NCBI GenBank assembly: GCA_015523485.1
Contig: WAKH01000040.1
Location: 1 to 32,450 of the forward strand
Direction: 5' to 3'
Length of the DNA: 32,450 nucleotides
Source: Thermodiscus sp.
Lineage (GTDB): Archaea; Thermoproteota; Thermoprotei_A; Sulfolobales; Acidilobaceae
In this document: piece after piece, positions 21,621 to 29,956 of the stretch
Layout: every line of letters starts with the position of its first letter
How positions within the stretch are numbered: position 1 is the first letter of the stretch
Translations under genes and position numbers: made by a program
The notes under the pieces: generated by a model
The model's database searches: none
Seen by the model: the letters and a program-made list of their open reading frames with translations, nothing else
Told to the model about the DNA's origin: nothing

Positions 21621-23642
21621 TCATTCGCGGCTTTTTTCATTAAAAGGGAAGAACTTTGGTAACCGTACACCTGTTTGCCCCTTGTATTGCCCCCGGTAGG
21701 GCCTATGCGCTGGCGTGTTTAGTTTAACAAGCACGAGGTGGAGGAATCTATCGCCCGGGTACAGTTTAACCGGGAAGCTTGAACCTATAATTTCTATGGT
21801 GAGTTGTCCCTCGAAGCCTGCGTCAACAACGGTATTGTGGGTTACTGCTAGTGTATTGGCTTGCCAGTGACTTTTTGTCTGCCAGTCAACGATGACTCCG
21901 GAATAATAGGTTTTTGTTACTGATGAGACTCTACTCCAGTAGTATTTTGACGCCTCAACTAATTGTTGGTATGCTATTTCGCTTCCAGCGGTCCTAGCAT
22001 CGTGCATGCTAAGAAGGTCGAGAAGGAGTCCAACCTTGTTGAGGGGGACCCTTCCGGCCCTGATTGACTCCACAATGTCCTCATTAATGTCAAGTGTTAG
22101 TGATTTTAGTATCATCCTAGTATAGTTCGTTAAAGGAATATAGTCGTTCGTATTCTTAACTGCGAAATGTTTAACTAATTTAGATATGGTATTCTTAAGT
22201 AACTTCTTAAGATCTCCTAGGATGGGCCTAACGGTATAGTCGTTTCCGACTTTACTTACGGAGGACGTTATGCCCAGTCTACCCAGAATGAGTTGTAATT
22301 GTCTTGCAAACTTACCGTTCATGGCTCTTATTACTAGTAGGTTTTCTGATCTGGATCCTAGTTGTGAGTCGATAAGGCCCGCTATGTAGCTAGCGTTTAT
22401 CTCGTTACGGGACAATGCAATGACTGTCGGATACGATCTTCTTATCATATCGGTAGTTATCTCGGGGAAGTTGTATGACAACCATTTGGCTAGTATGCTT
22501 GATCTCACACTGACGACTCTCTCTCCACCTGTTCTGCGAATCATAACATTAGGTGTCTCGGCTAAAGCGATTAGAGTCTCCAGCATCTTGTCGATTATGT
22601 CATCTTTATCCAACTCGAATACTAGTTCGACCCGATTCCTGAGGATTTTTCCCGCGGTTGTGAATACTCCCGTGAACCATGCAATATCGGAGCTCACCCG
22701 TCTGGGAAGGTTTTTCAGAGGTATGCCTTCTCCAGCCGAATATATGTATGCATATTCTGCGAAGTCGTCGATGCTAGAGTTGAGTGCGGCAAGTAACTTC
22801 TTGAAGAGAGTATATGATAATGGCCTGAGGGACCCCTTTCGCGTAGCGAACTGCTTCAGGTTCTCTACCTGTAATCCTAGGCTTTTAGCTAGCTCATCTA
22901 CAGTTGTATGTGCCTCATCTACCTTTGAGAGTAGGAGTTCCGCACCTTCAGAATCAAGCAGCACTTGAAGATCGCCGGGAACGTCTAGGTATGCGTTTCC
23001 CGAGGGTTGTATTGGTATTGGGATTCGCCTATGGTTGGCGATTAAATGGGTCGTGTTAAGGTGTTGTGCCTCAATACTTTTGAACGGCTTATATTCCAGT
23101 GAATCGGGATCGAATGCAAGGAACTTATGGTTTGATGTAACGGTTAGCTCCTCTAACCCGGTATTCACCCTGTAAACGATTCCAGACCAGTGTGCTACAT
23201 ACTTTCGGCAACCGAGACTATCGCCATCCGCATCACCGCTACATGACGCATGGATTGCCTCCAATGGCACCCCTGATGCATCGAGTACAATTGTGTCCGC
23301 AGTGAAGCATGCCGGAACATATATCCCTGTCCTAGCCCAGGTACTCCTCAAGTTTACAAGGCCTGCAACGTATGAGGGCAGCTTAATGTACTCAAGCGTG
23401 TGGAGGAGAACGTGCTGGTTTGGAGGTATGATGATTTCATCAGCCTCACTACACTCATAGAATTCACTCGGGTCACCCGGATTCCTGGGATCCAACACCT
23501 TATCTACACGCTTGAACCTACAGAATTGCCTCCCGAGCCTGAGATCGAGGCCGTTCTCCCTCACGATCTCCTCATCGAAGGGCTTGATCACGAGATCCCC
23601 GGCCTTAAGCAGCAGGTAGATATCATAGTCCCCCAAAATCAA
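21621..23642 (-). CDS. dcd: dCTP deaminase interrupted by an intein
   Basis: Converts dCTP to dUTP for thymidylate synthesis. The precursor of 673 residues splits into an N-extein (1-111), an intein (112-603) and a C-extein (604-673), giving a mature enzyme of 181 residues, the normal length. The N-extein carries RSTWARTG (Ser100, Arg104); the C-extein carries VVDAGFEGQLTIEI with catalytic Glu617. The intein sits exactly between those active-site halves, so splicing should be needed for activity. The start is TTG 23640-23642, with another TTG two codons in. The 121-nt gap to atpK holds a minus-strand TATA (AATATATT, near 23695). Confidence 0.93.
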   Translation of the reverse strand: MILGDYDIYLLLKAGDLVIKPFDEEIVRENGLDLRLGRQFCRFKRVDKVLDPRNPGDPSEFYECSEADEIIIPPNQHVLLHTLEYIKLPSYVAGLVNLRSTWARTGIYVPACFTADTIVLDASGVPLEAIHASCSGDADGDSLGCRKYVAHWSGIVYRVNTGLEELTVTSNHKFLAFDPDSLEYKPFKSIEAQHLNTTHLIANHRRIPIPIQPSGNAYLDVPGDLQVLLDSEGAELLLSKVDEAHTTVDELAKSLGLQVENLKQFATRKGSLRPLSYTLFKKLLAALNSSIDDFAEYAYIYSAGEGIPLKNLPRRVSSDIAWFTGVFTTAGKILRNRVELVFELDKDDIIDKMLETLIALAETPNVMIRRTGGERVVSVRSSILAKWLSYNFPEITTDMIRRSYPTVIALSRNEINASYIAGLIDSQLGSRSENLLVIRAMNGKFARQLQLILGRLGITSSVSKVGNDYTVRPILGDLKKLLKNTISKLVKHFAVKNTNDYIPLTNYTRMILKSLTLDINEDIVESIRAGRVPLNKVGLLLDLLSMHDARTAGSEIAYQQLVEASKYYWSRVSSVTKTYYSGVIVDWQTKSHWQANTLAVTHNTVVDAGFEGQLTIEIIGSSFPVKLYPGDRFLHLVLVKLNTPAHRPYRGQYKGQTGVRLPKFFPFNEKSRE
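21834..23309 (-). other. Dcd intein with a degenerate LAGLIDADG homing endonuclease
   Basis: A 492-residue class 1 intein. Block A is CFTADTIVL from Cys112. Block B is TSNH with His172. Block F is GVIVDWQTKS. Block G is VTHN (His602-Asn603), followed by Thr604 as the +1 nucleophile, so all splicing residues are present. A possible HTH-like stretch (about 247-287, TVDELAKSLGLQVENLKQFA) precedes the endonuclease motifs IAWFTGVFTTAG (320-331) and YIAGLIDSQLGS (419-430). The first has lost the acidic metal ligand, so cleavage is probably impaired. Confidence 0.9.
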
Positions 23643-23775
23643 CCTGATTCCACCCAGGCTGTCTGCCTCCTAATCCACACGTACTGGTCAGGAATATATT
23701 GGCTGGTGTTTGGAAAACCCTCAAATACCCTCTAATAGGTTCTAGGATAGACGGCATACGTGGGTGAGTGTAGTA

Positions 23776-24141
23776 GTGAAGGCGCTCAAAGTATTAATGG
23801 CGGACAAGAGGTTTAAGGTACTAACCCTCCTAGCAGCAGTTATCGCAGTATTTGCAGCGTTCGCGACAATATCACTTGTAACAGCGGCACAGGAAGCTGG
23901 CCAGCAGACGGCCTCAGTCACTGCTAGCTCAGCCTTCGCCAAGGGTCTAAGCGCTGCACTAGCAGTTGGACTCGCAGGCATTGGAGGAGGCTACGCAGTC
24001 GGTGTAGCAGGTGCAGCGGCCATTAGTGCAATCGCCGAGAACAGGGAGATCTCGGGTACCGCCCTACTATACGTGGCTCTCGGAGAGGGTATCGCAATCT
24101 ACGGACTACTAGTAGCGCTCCTAGTACTGTTCGTCATATAA
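23776..24141 (+). CDS. atpK: A-type ATP synthase subunit K (proteolipid)
   Basis: The rotor proteolipid of the A1Ao ATP synthase, about 121 residues. An N-terminal hydrophobic segment (VLTLLAAVIAVFAAFATISLV) is probably a signal or extra helix. A glycine-rich hairpin helix (GLAGIGGGYAVGVAGAAAISA) follows, then YVALGEGIAIYGLLVALLVLFVI with the ion-binding Glu in LGEGIAIYG. I place the start at GTG 23776, which has GGTGAG about 8 nt upstream; GTG 23764 overlaps that site. No other atp gene is in the window. A T-rich terminator follows. Confidence 0.9.
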   Translation: MKALKVLMADKRFKVLTLLAAVIAVFAAFATISLVTAAQEAGQQTASVTASSAFAKGLSAALAVGLAGIGGGYAVGVAGAAAISAIAENREISGTALLYVALGEGIAIYGLLVALLVLFVI

Positions 24142-24169
24142 CCCACTAAATTCAAAAATAATAATTAAG

Positions 24170-24180
24170 TTTCTTTTCTT
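24170..24180 (+). terminator. T-rich terminator after atpK
   Basis: TTTCTTTTCTT lies about 30 nt past the atpK stop, within an AT-rich gap. Archaeal RNA polymerase terminates at such U-rich stretches. It separates highly expressed atpK from proS. Confidence 0.5.
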
Positions 24181-24241
24181 CGATACGAACCACAAATATA
24201 GAGAAGACTTTCCCAGACCCTAATATGATGGGGTGGAGTAC

Positions 24242-25696
24242 TTGACCAAGCCAACAAGAGAAAAATGGGAAAAAGAATTCTCCAGATGGTTCGACTGGAT
24301 ACTTGAAGAAGCAGAACTATACGATTACGGCAGATACCCTGTCAAGGGAATGGGAGTATGGAGACCCTACGGATTCCAAATAAGAAGGAGGATAATTGAG
24401 CTAATCAGAGAGATCCTCGACAAGAGGGGCCACGAAGAGGTACTCTTCCCGATACTCATCCCCGAACTGCTACTAAGAAAGGAGAAAGAGCACGTAAAGG
24501 GATTCGAAGACGAGGTCTATTGGGTAACGCATGGAGGGCTAGAGCCACTAGACGTGAAGCTTGCTCTCAGACCAACAAGCGAGACAAGTATAACATACAT
24601 GGAAACGTTCTGGCTCAAAAGCTATCGGCAGCTACCAAAGAAGTACTATCAGGTCGTAAGCATATTCCGGTACGAGACAAAAGCTACAAGACCATTAATC
24701 AGGCTGAGAGAGGTAACAACCTTCAAAGAGGCACACACCGTGCATGACACCTTTGAAGACGCCGAGCGCCAAGTCCTCGAAGCGATAGAGTCTTACAAGG
24801 AGTTCTTCGACAGGCTGGGAATCCCCTACTTGATCTCGAGAAGACCTGAGTGGGATAAGTTCGCGGGAGCACTCTATACGATAGCCTTCGACACGATTAT
24901 GCCAGATGGAAGAACCCTCCAGATCGGGACAGCACACAACTTAGGCCAGAACTTCACGAAGGCCTTCGACTTCAAAATACAGCTCGCCGATGAGAGTCTA
25001 GATTACCCGTGGCAGACAAGCTATGGTATAAGCGATAGAGTAGTCGCAACTATTGTGTCACTACACGGAGACGACAATGGACTAGTCCTACCACCGAACA
25101 TAGCTCCCGTGCAAGTAGTCGTAATCCCCATACCTGCTAGAACCGATGAAGATAAACGCCTAGTTAAAGAGTTCCTCTCTAGTGTAGTGAACGTATTGGA
25201 GGAATTGAAGTTAAGATATAGAGTCGATGACAGAGAAGAGCTTAGGCCGGGAGCCAAGTTCTACTACTGGGATGCACGCGGAGTACCCATACGGATAGAG
25301 GTTGGAGCCCGTGAGGCTAAGGAAGGAAAGGTCACACTTGTCAGGCGAGATACGCTGGAGAAGGAGCAGGTGTCTCTAGAGGAGTTAGCGACGAAGATTG
25401 TTGAATTAATGGATGACATCTTTAACAACATTAAGGATAGGGCGTGGGAACATCTAAGAAAACGAGTCCTAAGGACATCTAATATTGAGGAGGCAAAAGA
25501 ATGGATCTCAGCCAGGAGAGGAGTAGTTGAGATCCCCTGGTGTGGTAGGGAGGAATGCGCTGTACACTTGGAGGATGAGCTGGAAGCGAAGGCTCTAGGG
25601 TCACCTTGGCCTCTAGAAAAGGCAGGCGATGAGGACACATGCCCTGTATGTGGTAGGAAGGCAATAACGTGGATGAGATACGCTAAGTCATACTAA
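24242..25696 (+). CDS. proS: Prolyl-tRNA synthetase, archaeal/eukaryotic type
   Basis: A class II synthetase that charges tRNA-Pro, about 484 residues. Motif 2 reads [27 protein letters not shown], a two-part match to ProRS (RPTSET, then F-R-x-E). The proline pocket includes the later [15 protein letters not shown]. An anticodon-binding domain follows, then a zinc-type C-terminal domain with CGREECA and CPVCGRKA, ending in Tyr, the archaeal form. I choose TTG 24242 because GGTGGAG is 4-5 nt upstream; GTG 24233 overlaps that site. A tRNA-Pro gene is at 1656-1769. Confidence 0.95.
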   Translation: MTKPTREKWEKEFSRWFDWILEEAELYDYGRYPVKGMGVWRPYGFQIRRRIIELIREILDKRGHEEVLFPILIPELLLRKEKEHVKGFEDEVYWVTHGGLEPLDVKLALRPTSETSITYMETFWLKSYRQLPKKYYQVVSIFRYETKATRPLIRLREVTTFKEAHTVHDTFEDAERQVLEAIESYKEFFDRLGIPYLISRRPEWDKFAGALYTIAFDTIMPDGRTLQIGTAHNLGQNFTKAFDFKIQLADESLDYPWQTSYGISDRVVATIVSLHGDDNGLVLPPNIAPVQVVVIPIPARTDEDKRLVKEFLSSVVNVLEELKLRYRVDDREELRPGAKFYYWDARGVPIRIEVGAREAKEGKVTLVRRDTLEKEQVSLEELATKIVELMDDIFNNIKDRAWEHLRKRVLRTSNIEEAKEWISARRGVVEIPWCGREECAVHLEDELEAKALGSPWPLEKAGDEDTCPVCGRKAITWMRYAKSY

Positions 25697-25767
25697 ACCG
25701 GCATTACTCCAGGCCTTCACACATAATAATCCCACAGCCTAGGTAAGGGCATGGGTGGATGATAGGG

Positions 25768-26055
25768 ATGCCAAAGAAGAGGGAGAGCAGAGGAAGGAGG
25801 AAAGGTGCTAAGGGAAGGACGGGAACAGTTCAATGCGATAACTGTGGACGAATTGTTCCTGCCGACAAAGCAATATGCGTAACGAGAATGTACAGTCCAG
25901 TTGATCCTCAACTAGCCAGAGAGCTGGAGAAGAAGGGAGCAATAATAATGAGGTACCCAGTAACGAAGTGCTACTGTGTGTCATGTGCGATACACTATGG
26001 TATCATAAAGATTAGGCCCGAAGAGGAGAGGAAGCCCAAGGGCCTCGAACTCTAA
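25768..26055 (+). CDS. rps26e: Small-subunit ribosomal protein S26e
   Basis: About 95 residues, present in archaeal/eukaryotic 40S-type subunits near the mRNA exit. The N-terminus MPKKRESRGRRKGAKG is basic. The zinc site is CDNCGR and CYCVSCAIHYG, and the central motif ADKAICVTRMYSPVDPQL is family-typical. I start at ATG 25768 rather than ATG 25759, because the family begins MPKKR and GGTGG lies about 8 nt upstream of 25768. Confidence 0.95.
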   Translation: MPKKRESRGRRKGAKGRTGTVQCDNCGRIVPADKAICVTRMYSPVDPQLARELEKKGAIIMRYPVTKCYCVSCAIHYGIIKIRPEEERKPKGLEL

Positions 26056-26071
26056 ACCTCCTTTCCCAAAT

Positions 26072-26088
26072 CCTATATATAAAATAGG
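26072..26088 (+). promoter_or_regulatory. Strong TATA element upstream of the 26198-27282 operon
   Basis: CCTATATATAAAATAGG is the most AT-rich promoter-like element of this gap. It would start transcription near 26105, leaving about 90 nt before GTG 26198, either a leader or room for a small RNA. A second weaker TATA (CAATATTATC, near 26151) is closer to the gene. Confidence 0.45.
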
Positions 26089-26197
26089 TGAAACACTAAA
26101 TTTGTCAAACTTGTGACACCCAGCAACCGGCACTAGCCTGAAGCCATAGACAATATTATCACTACATCATAATCGAATTCCTACCGGGTCAAGTAAC

Positions 26198-26641
26198 GTG
26201 ACTAGCCTCATTGATGCGCTGTGGAGCTTAGAAACAATAGCAGCGAGATCACAAGCAGCTCAAACTGAGTTCCTACTCGCAGGTCCACTGAACAAATGGC
26301 TGCGAGGAATACGGGTACGTTTAACCAAGAATCCAAGAATAGTGCTCCTAACCATACCAGAATACTCGAGTCGGCTATCCGAAGCTCTAAGGATCGGAAG
26401 CAGTGAAATAGAAGGCCCCCACGATCTCAACGTTGAGGATGGAATAATTCTTCACGTCAATCTGAGGGGATCAATTATAACGTTACTCGAGGATCCTGTA
26501 GTTAGAATTGGAGGCAGCCGCGTGAAGCTAAATGTAAGAGACTATTCAAGGTCGGCTGAGATAATACAATTGAGGGATTATATCATCAGGCTAGCACCAC
26601 TCACGGTCGAGTCCTATCTCTGGGGTAATGAGAGTTGGTAA
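26198..26641 (+). CDS. Unknown protein, first gene of a nuclease operon
   Basis: A 147-residue protein of no family I recognise. It opens with a helix (SLIDALWSLETIAARSQAAQ), then a basic patch (KWLRGIRVRLTKNPRI), and a beta-rich centre with regular hydrophobic strands (IILHVNLRGSIITLL). It has no cysteines, signal peptide or nucleotide-binding motif. GTG start. Its stop TAA overlaps the TTG start of the PD-(D/E)XK nuclease, so the two are probably made together and may act together. Confidence 0.7.
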   Translation: MTSLIDALWSLETIAARSQAAQTEFLLAGPLNKWLRGIRVRLTKNPRIVLLTIPEYSSRLSEALRIGSSEIEGPHDLNVEDGIILHVNLRGSIITLLEDPVVRIGGSRVKLNVRDYSRSAEIIQLRDYIIRLAPLTVESYLWGNESW

Positions 26642-27282
26642 GCGGTAAAACGGCATGGAGAACAAGCGAATCACTAGCAAGATACCTACTCGAGGACCTC
26701 GGATACAAGATCATTGATGTACACAAGAGAATCGAAGTCGACGGGGTCGAGATAGGCGAGGTCGATTTTGTGGCTGAGAAAGATGGAAAGATATACGCTG
26801 TCGAGGTAAAGGCTGGCGCTGTAGATCTCAGCGGTGTACGACAGGCATACGTAAACGCCAAGCTGATCAACGCGATACCCTTAGTTGTAGCGAGAGGGGC
26901 GGATGATAGAGCTAGAGAGTTAGCCACTAAGTTGGGCGTTGAATTATTGCTAGTCCCAGACATAGTCTATGCCAGTGTAGATGACCTCTACATGATTGTC
27001 CGCGAGGCTATATTTGATGTAATAAACGAGTTCCTGAACCTACTAGACTACTGTGGTAAAATCGAAGATAGAGACAGGGAAATACTGGAGGCAATCAGTA
27101 AAACCGACAATATTCGAGAGGCATCCTCGATGCTAGACATCTCATTAGAAGATATGGCGAAAAATATTGCATCATTGAGAAAGAAAGGTATACTGCCCAG
27201 AGGAAACTACAGAGTCCTCAAACTAGCCTCACGCCTGTTACTACATTGTTCTAGTAAGGAGAAGAGTGTGCCCCGCCCCTGA
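26635..27282 (+). CDS. PD-(D/E)XK (RecB-like) nuclease with C-terminal winged-helix domain
   Basis: A 215-residue protein. The nuclease core is read in order: Glu12 after a TSESLARYLLE helix, Asp in GEVDFVA, Glu and Lys in AVEVKAG, then a helix carrying VRQAYVNAKL. This is the PD-(D/E)XK pattern seen in RecB-like and archaeal Holliday-junction-type nucleases. The C-terminal 80 residues are helical with a winged-helix look (IREASSMLDISLEDMAKNIA and SLRKKGILPRG). TTG start at 26635, overlapping the previous stop. The last codons overlap a candidate H/ACA RNA on the other strand. The substrate is unknown. Confidence 0.82.
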   Translation: MVSGKTAWRTSESLARYLLEDLGYKIIDVHKRIEVDGVEIGEVDFVAEKDGKIYAVEVKAGAVDLSGVRQAYVNAKLINAIPLVVARGADDRARELATKLGVELLLVPDIVYASVDDLYMIVREAIFDVINEFLNLLDYCGKIEDRDREILEAISKTDNIREASSMLDISLEDMAKNIASLRKKGILPRGNYRVLKLASRLLLHCSSKEKSVPRP

Positions 27283-27344
27283 CGCCTCCGCCACATCCGT
27301 CCCCGTGACATCGGGGGTGTTCGCCGGAGGCTCTTTAGCGGGGC
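27267..27344 (-). ncRNA. Candidate H/ACA guide RNA
   Basis: On the minus strand a lower stem (27338-27344/27270-27276, 7 bp) and an upper stem (27325-27331/27284-27290, 7 bp) flank a pocket with strands UAAAGA and GUCAGGG. An ACA (27267-27269) follows the lower stem directly. The pocket top is 14 nt from the ACA, matching the H/ACA spacing rule. A target would read CCCUGAC-UN-UCUUUA. The apical hairpin CCCCG-AUGUCA-CGGGG matches the one at 1127-1202. No clean K-turn or K-loop was found, which lowers confidence. Its 3' end overlaps the nuclease stop. Confidence 0.45.
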
Positions 27345-27390
27345 AGCCCTGGCCAATCTAGGATAATTGTCGTTTACCAGTTATATCCTT

Positions 27391-28098
27391 CTATCCACCG
27401 CTTATCCTTAGGACCAGGGTTTTCCTCGTCCTTCGTTTTCCAGAGGAGTTTATTCCCACGTATTCATATTCGGGTACGGTTATCTTTCCACCAGTTATTT
27501 TCGCTAACTCCTTGGCTACTTTACGCGCTGCTCCAACATTGGTAAAGTACACGTCGAGCCCGTTTTTACCGGGAATTATATCGACTACCTGCTCGTATAT
27601 CTCGAGTTTGCGTATCACGCTCTCGACAAGCCTCTCTAAGTACTCGGAGTCTGCTCCCCGAATCTGTAGGACCGTGTCATATTCTCCGCTTACCTTAGTC
27701 TTGCATAACGGGCATATGCTGGGACGTAGCCTGGCAGTGATTGATTGATAGCCTTGAATTGATCGTCCCCGATATACTCCCTCGAGGTAGAGCTTCACAC
27801 GTGTTCTCCAGTTAGGCAGGGTCTCATAGTCTATTGAAACCAACACCACCTTTTCTATAGGTTCAACAGGTTTCGCTTTCTTAACCAAGTAAGCAGCTAG
27901 GGTCTCTATAGCTTCATCAAAACTTCGAACATGAATCCATCTTCCACCAATTCTTATGGAACCACAATACCTGCAAATAGTCGCCTCCGCCGTGCTGGGA
28001 ATATCGGCTATTCCATAGGTCTCAGCGAAGCAACTACTGCACACTCGCCCTACTAGGAAATCAACTTGTCTGCCACATCGTGGGCATGGAGTTTTCAA
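27391..28098 (-). CDS. nmd3: Archaeal NMD3-like ribosome-associated protein
   Basis: About 235 residues, the archaeal counterpart of the 60S export adaptor NMD3, which binds the large ribosomal subunit. The N-terminal CxxC knuckles are CPRCGR, CSSC, CRYCGS and later CPLC. A central beta domain includes SIQGYQSITARLRPSICPLC, followed by an alpha/beta domain ending GLDVYFTNVGAARKVAKEL. The eukaryotic export-signal tail is absent, as in other archaea. I start at TTG 28098, behind GGTGGTG; the earlier GTG 28110 falls within that ribosome-binding site. Confidence 0.9.
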   Translation of the reverse strand: MKTPCPRCGRQVDFLVGRVCSSCFAETYGIADIPSTAEATICRYCGSIRIGGRWIHVRSFDEAIETLAAYLVKKAKPVEPIEKVVLVSIDYETLPNWRTRVKLYLEGVYRGRSIQGYQSITARLRPSICPLCKTKVSGEYDTVLQIRGADSEYLERLVESVIRKLEIYEQVVDIIPGKNGLDVYFTNVGAARKVAKELAKITGGKITVPEYEYVGINSSGKRRTRKTLVLRISGG

Positions 28099-28150
28099 TC
28101 CGTGCACCACCTGGTAGGATTCATAGAGGAAAGGTAATAGCTAGGAGCAA

Positions 28151-29557
28151 CTAGGGATACGTGGATGAGAGCTTTCTTTTCAAGTACTGCGCCGTTTCAA
28201 TTGCCTGCTTGTAGAGGCTTGAACTCACTAGTCCCAGTTCCAAGGCCTTTTCCAATTCTTCAGCATCTATTATTTCTGGCTCCTTTCCAGGCTTCTTTAC
28301 AACGTCGATGTACAGGTCGAAGTATTTGATTTTGCTCGGTCCGATCTCTACTGGCGTGTTTACGTTCGCGTAAACTCCGAGTAGGCTTCCAGAGGGTGTA
28401 TAGTATTCGTGGATAATGTACCATTCTCCCGTTCTAACCTTGGTCTTCACCATATCTCCTGGCCGCTTCTCCACACCTAGCCCGTCAAGTACGCCTCTAC
28501 TCTTCATTTTCTTAGAGATCTCTAACACTACTTGTTCTTCTTCCAGCCTGACGGTCTCCACATGATATCTGCCCAACGTAATGACTTCTCCATCTGGCTT
28601 GTGATGTTCTAATATGATGAAACGTCCGAGATCACGTTTAGCAAAATAGTATTCGATACCGTATCCCTTAATGTCTCCTCCAATCGATATCTGAGTCTCT
28701 GCACAATCCACTAGCATCGAAGACTCGTCGCCGAAGGACTTTAGGGAATGATGCTTGTCTATGGTTGGCGTTACCGTCCTCCTTATCTCGTCTAGATATT
28801 CTTTGGTAGGGCTCGGTAGGCCAAGTATTCCAATGAACTCTCCCCTCCTCACTATCCTTTCCTCGCTGCTTATTGGAGTGGACTCAAGTTTCTCTAGTTC
28901 CTCTAGTAGGGACTTCACTTCGTTCTCTATTTGTGTTGGCTGTGCGAGTTTCGCCCCGCTTCGGAAATGAACGTGGTTGTTTGATAGATCTATGATGCCC
29001 TGCAATAGGGAGAGGAGTGTTGATTTTACCTCATCGTTACGTATGTGCTCGCTAAAAGTTACTCCAGTGCCTGGCCTGGTTATTATCACGTGTTGACCAA
29101 CAACTTTTAAAATATCCTTAACTATTATTTTTCTTGCTTTCTCAAGGGATTCTCTTACAACAGTAACCCTAACCCTGGCACCTTTACTCGGACATTCACC
29201 GGAGTCAAGCAGCGCTTCAACACCATTTGGACCCTTTACAATGCAGTCGCCCATGCTTACCCCATCGAAGACTGTGTACAAGCCGAGGGACCCTCTCCTA
29301 GCAATAACGTAGGGCAACTCCTCAATGAGCGTGTTGAATACGGACTCGCCGGCATCCCATGGGTAACCTATAACAAGTAGATAGTCTAGTTTCTTCTCAA
29401 GACTCTTCACGGTTACTTCGGGCGTTTTCTGGCTAGGTATAATTGGTAGCCTATTCAAGAGCACTTTACTGACATCTGATAGTAGAAAGCCCTTCTTATG
29501 TAGCAATAGGCTTAGGGCGGTTGCATAGATACCTCTAACTCTAACCGTGTATAGCAA
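28151..29557 (-). CDS. fau-1: FAU-1 (archaeal RNase E/G-like, DUF402)
   Basis: A 468-residue protein of the FAU-1/AU-1 family, which binds AU-rich RNA and has RNase E/G-like activity on rRNA precursors in other archaea. The N-terminal third has YTVRVRGIYATALSLLL. The centre contains HVIITRPGTGVTFSEHIRND and VHFRSGAKLAQP, the RNase G-like portion. The C-terminal DUF402/FomD domain carries GEWYIIHEYYTPSGSLLGVYANV and KYFDLYIDVV. TTG start at 29555-29557. It is downstream of UPF0147 and upstream of NMD3 on the minus strand. Confidence 0.88.
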   Translation of the reverse strand: MLYTVRVRGIYATALSLLLHKKGFLLSDVSKVLLNRLPIIPSQKTPEVTVKSLEKKLDYLLVIGYPWDAGESVFNTLIEELPYVIARRGSLGLYTVFDGVSMGDCIVKGPNGVEALLDSGECPSKGARVRVTVVRESLEKARKIIVKDILKVVGQHVIITRPGTGVTFSEHIRNDEVKSTLLSLLQGIIDLSNNHVHFRSGAKLAQPTQIENEVKSLLEELEKLESTPISSEERIVRRGEFIGILGLPSPTKEYLDEIRRTVTPTIDKHHSLKSFGDESSMLVDCAETQISIGGDIKGYGIEYYFAKRDLGRFIILEHHKPDGEVITLGRYHVETVRLEEEQVVLEISKKMKSRGVLDGLGVEKRPGDMVKTKVRTGEWYIIHEYYTPSGSLLGVYANVNTPVEIGPSKIKYFDLYIDVVKKPGKEPEIIDAEELEKALELGLVSSSLYKQAIETAQYLKRKLSSTYP

Positions 29558-29585
29558 TTCTCATGCCCCGGCTCTTTACCCAGGG

Positions 29586-29855
29586 CTAGTCTCTTACTGT
29601 CTCCAGTATACTTATCGCCTGCCATATTCTTGTCCTCGCATGGAAAGGCATGTTCGGGTCTTGGCTCACCTCGTCTAACGCGCTTATCGCATTGGCTGCC
29701 CTGACGGCTGGCGATAGCTTCAGGTCTCGGAGATATTGCAATGCATTAGCTGCCGCCCTCCTGATATTCCTCGGGACACCCGTATCGTTGACTATGCTGG
29801 CGAGAATGCTCATGGCTATCCTTATCTTCGCTTCGTTATCTATAGGCGCCGCCAT
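29586..29855 (-). CDS. UPF0147 family protein
   Basis: An 89-residue helical protein of the archaeal UPF0147 (COG1698) family. The repeating pattern [30 protein letters not shown] and [15 protein letters not shown] is of the HEAT-like kind. Its function is unknown. I choose ATG 29853-29855, since GGGGTGGTG lies just upstream and the family begins here; longer forms from 29936 would add 27 unlikely residues. It faces the GNAT gene across about 100 nt with a TATA (GTATATAG) near 29911. Confidence 0.85.
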   Translation of the reverse strand: MAAPIDNEAKIRIAMSILASIVNDTGVPRNIRRAAANALQYLRDLKLSPAVRAANAISALDEVSQDPNMPFHARTRIWQAISILETVRD

Positions 29856-29956
29856 CGACACCACCCCAATTGTACGCATAGAATCATGGTACCCCCAGAG
29901 AATATTAGAGTATATAGCATGAACCGGTACTGCCATGTAGACATGGGAGTTGTAAA

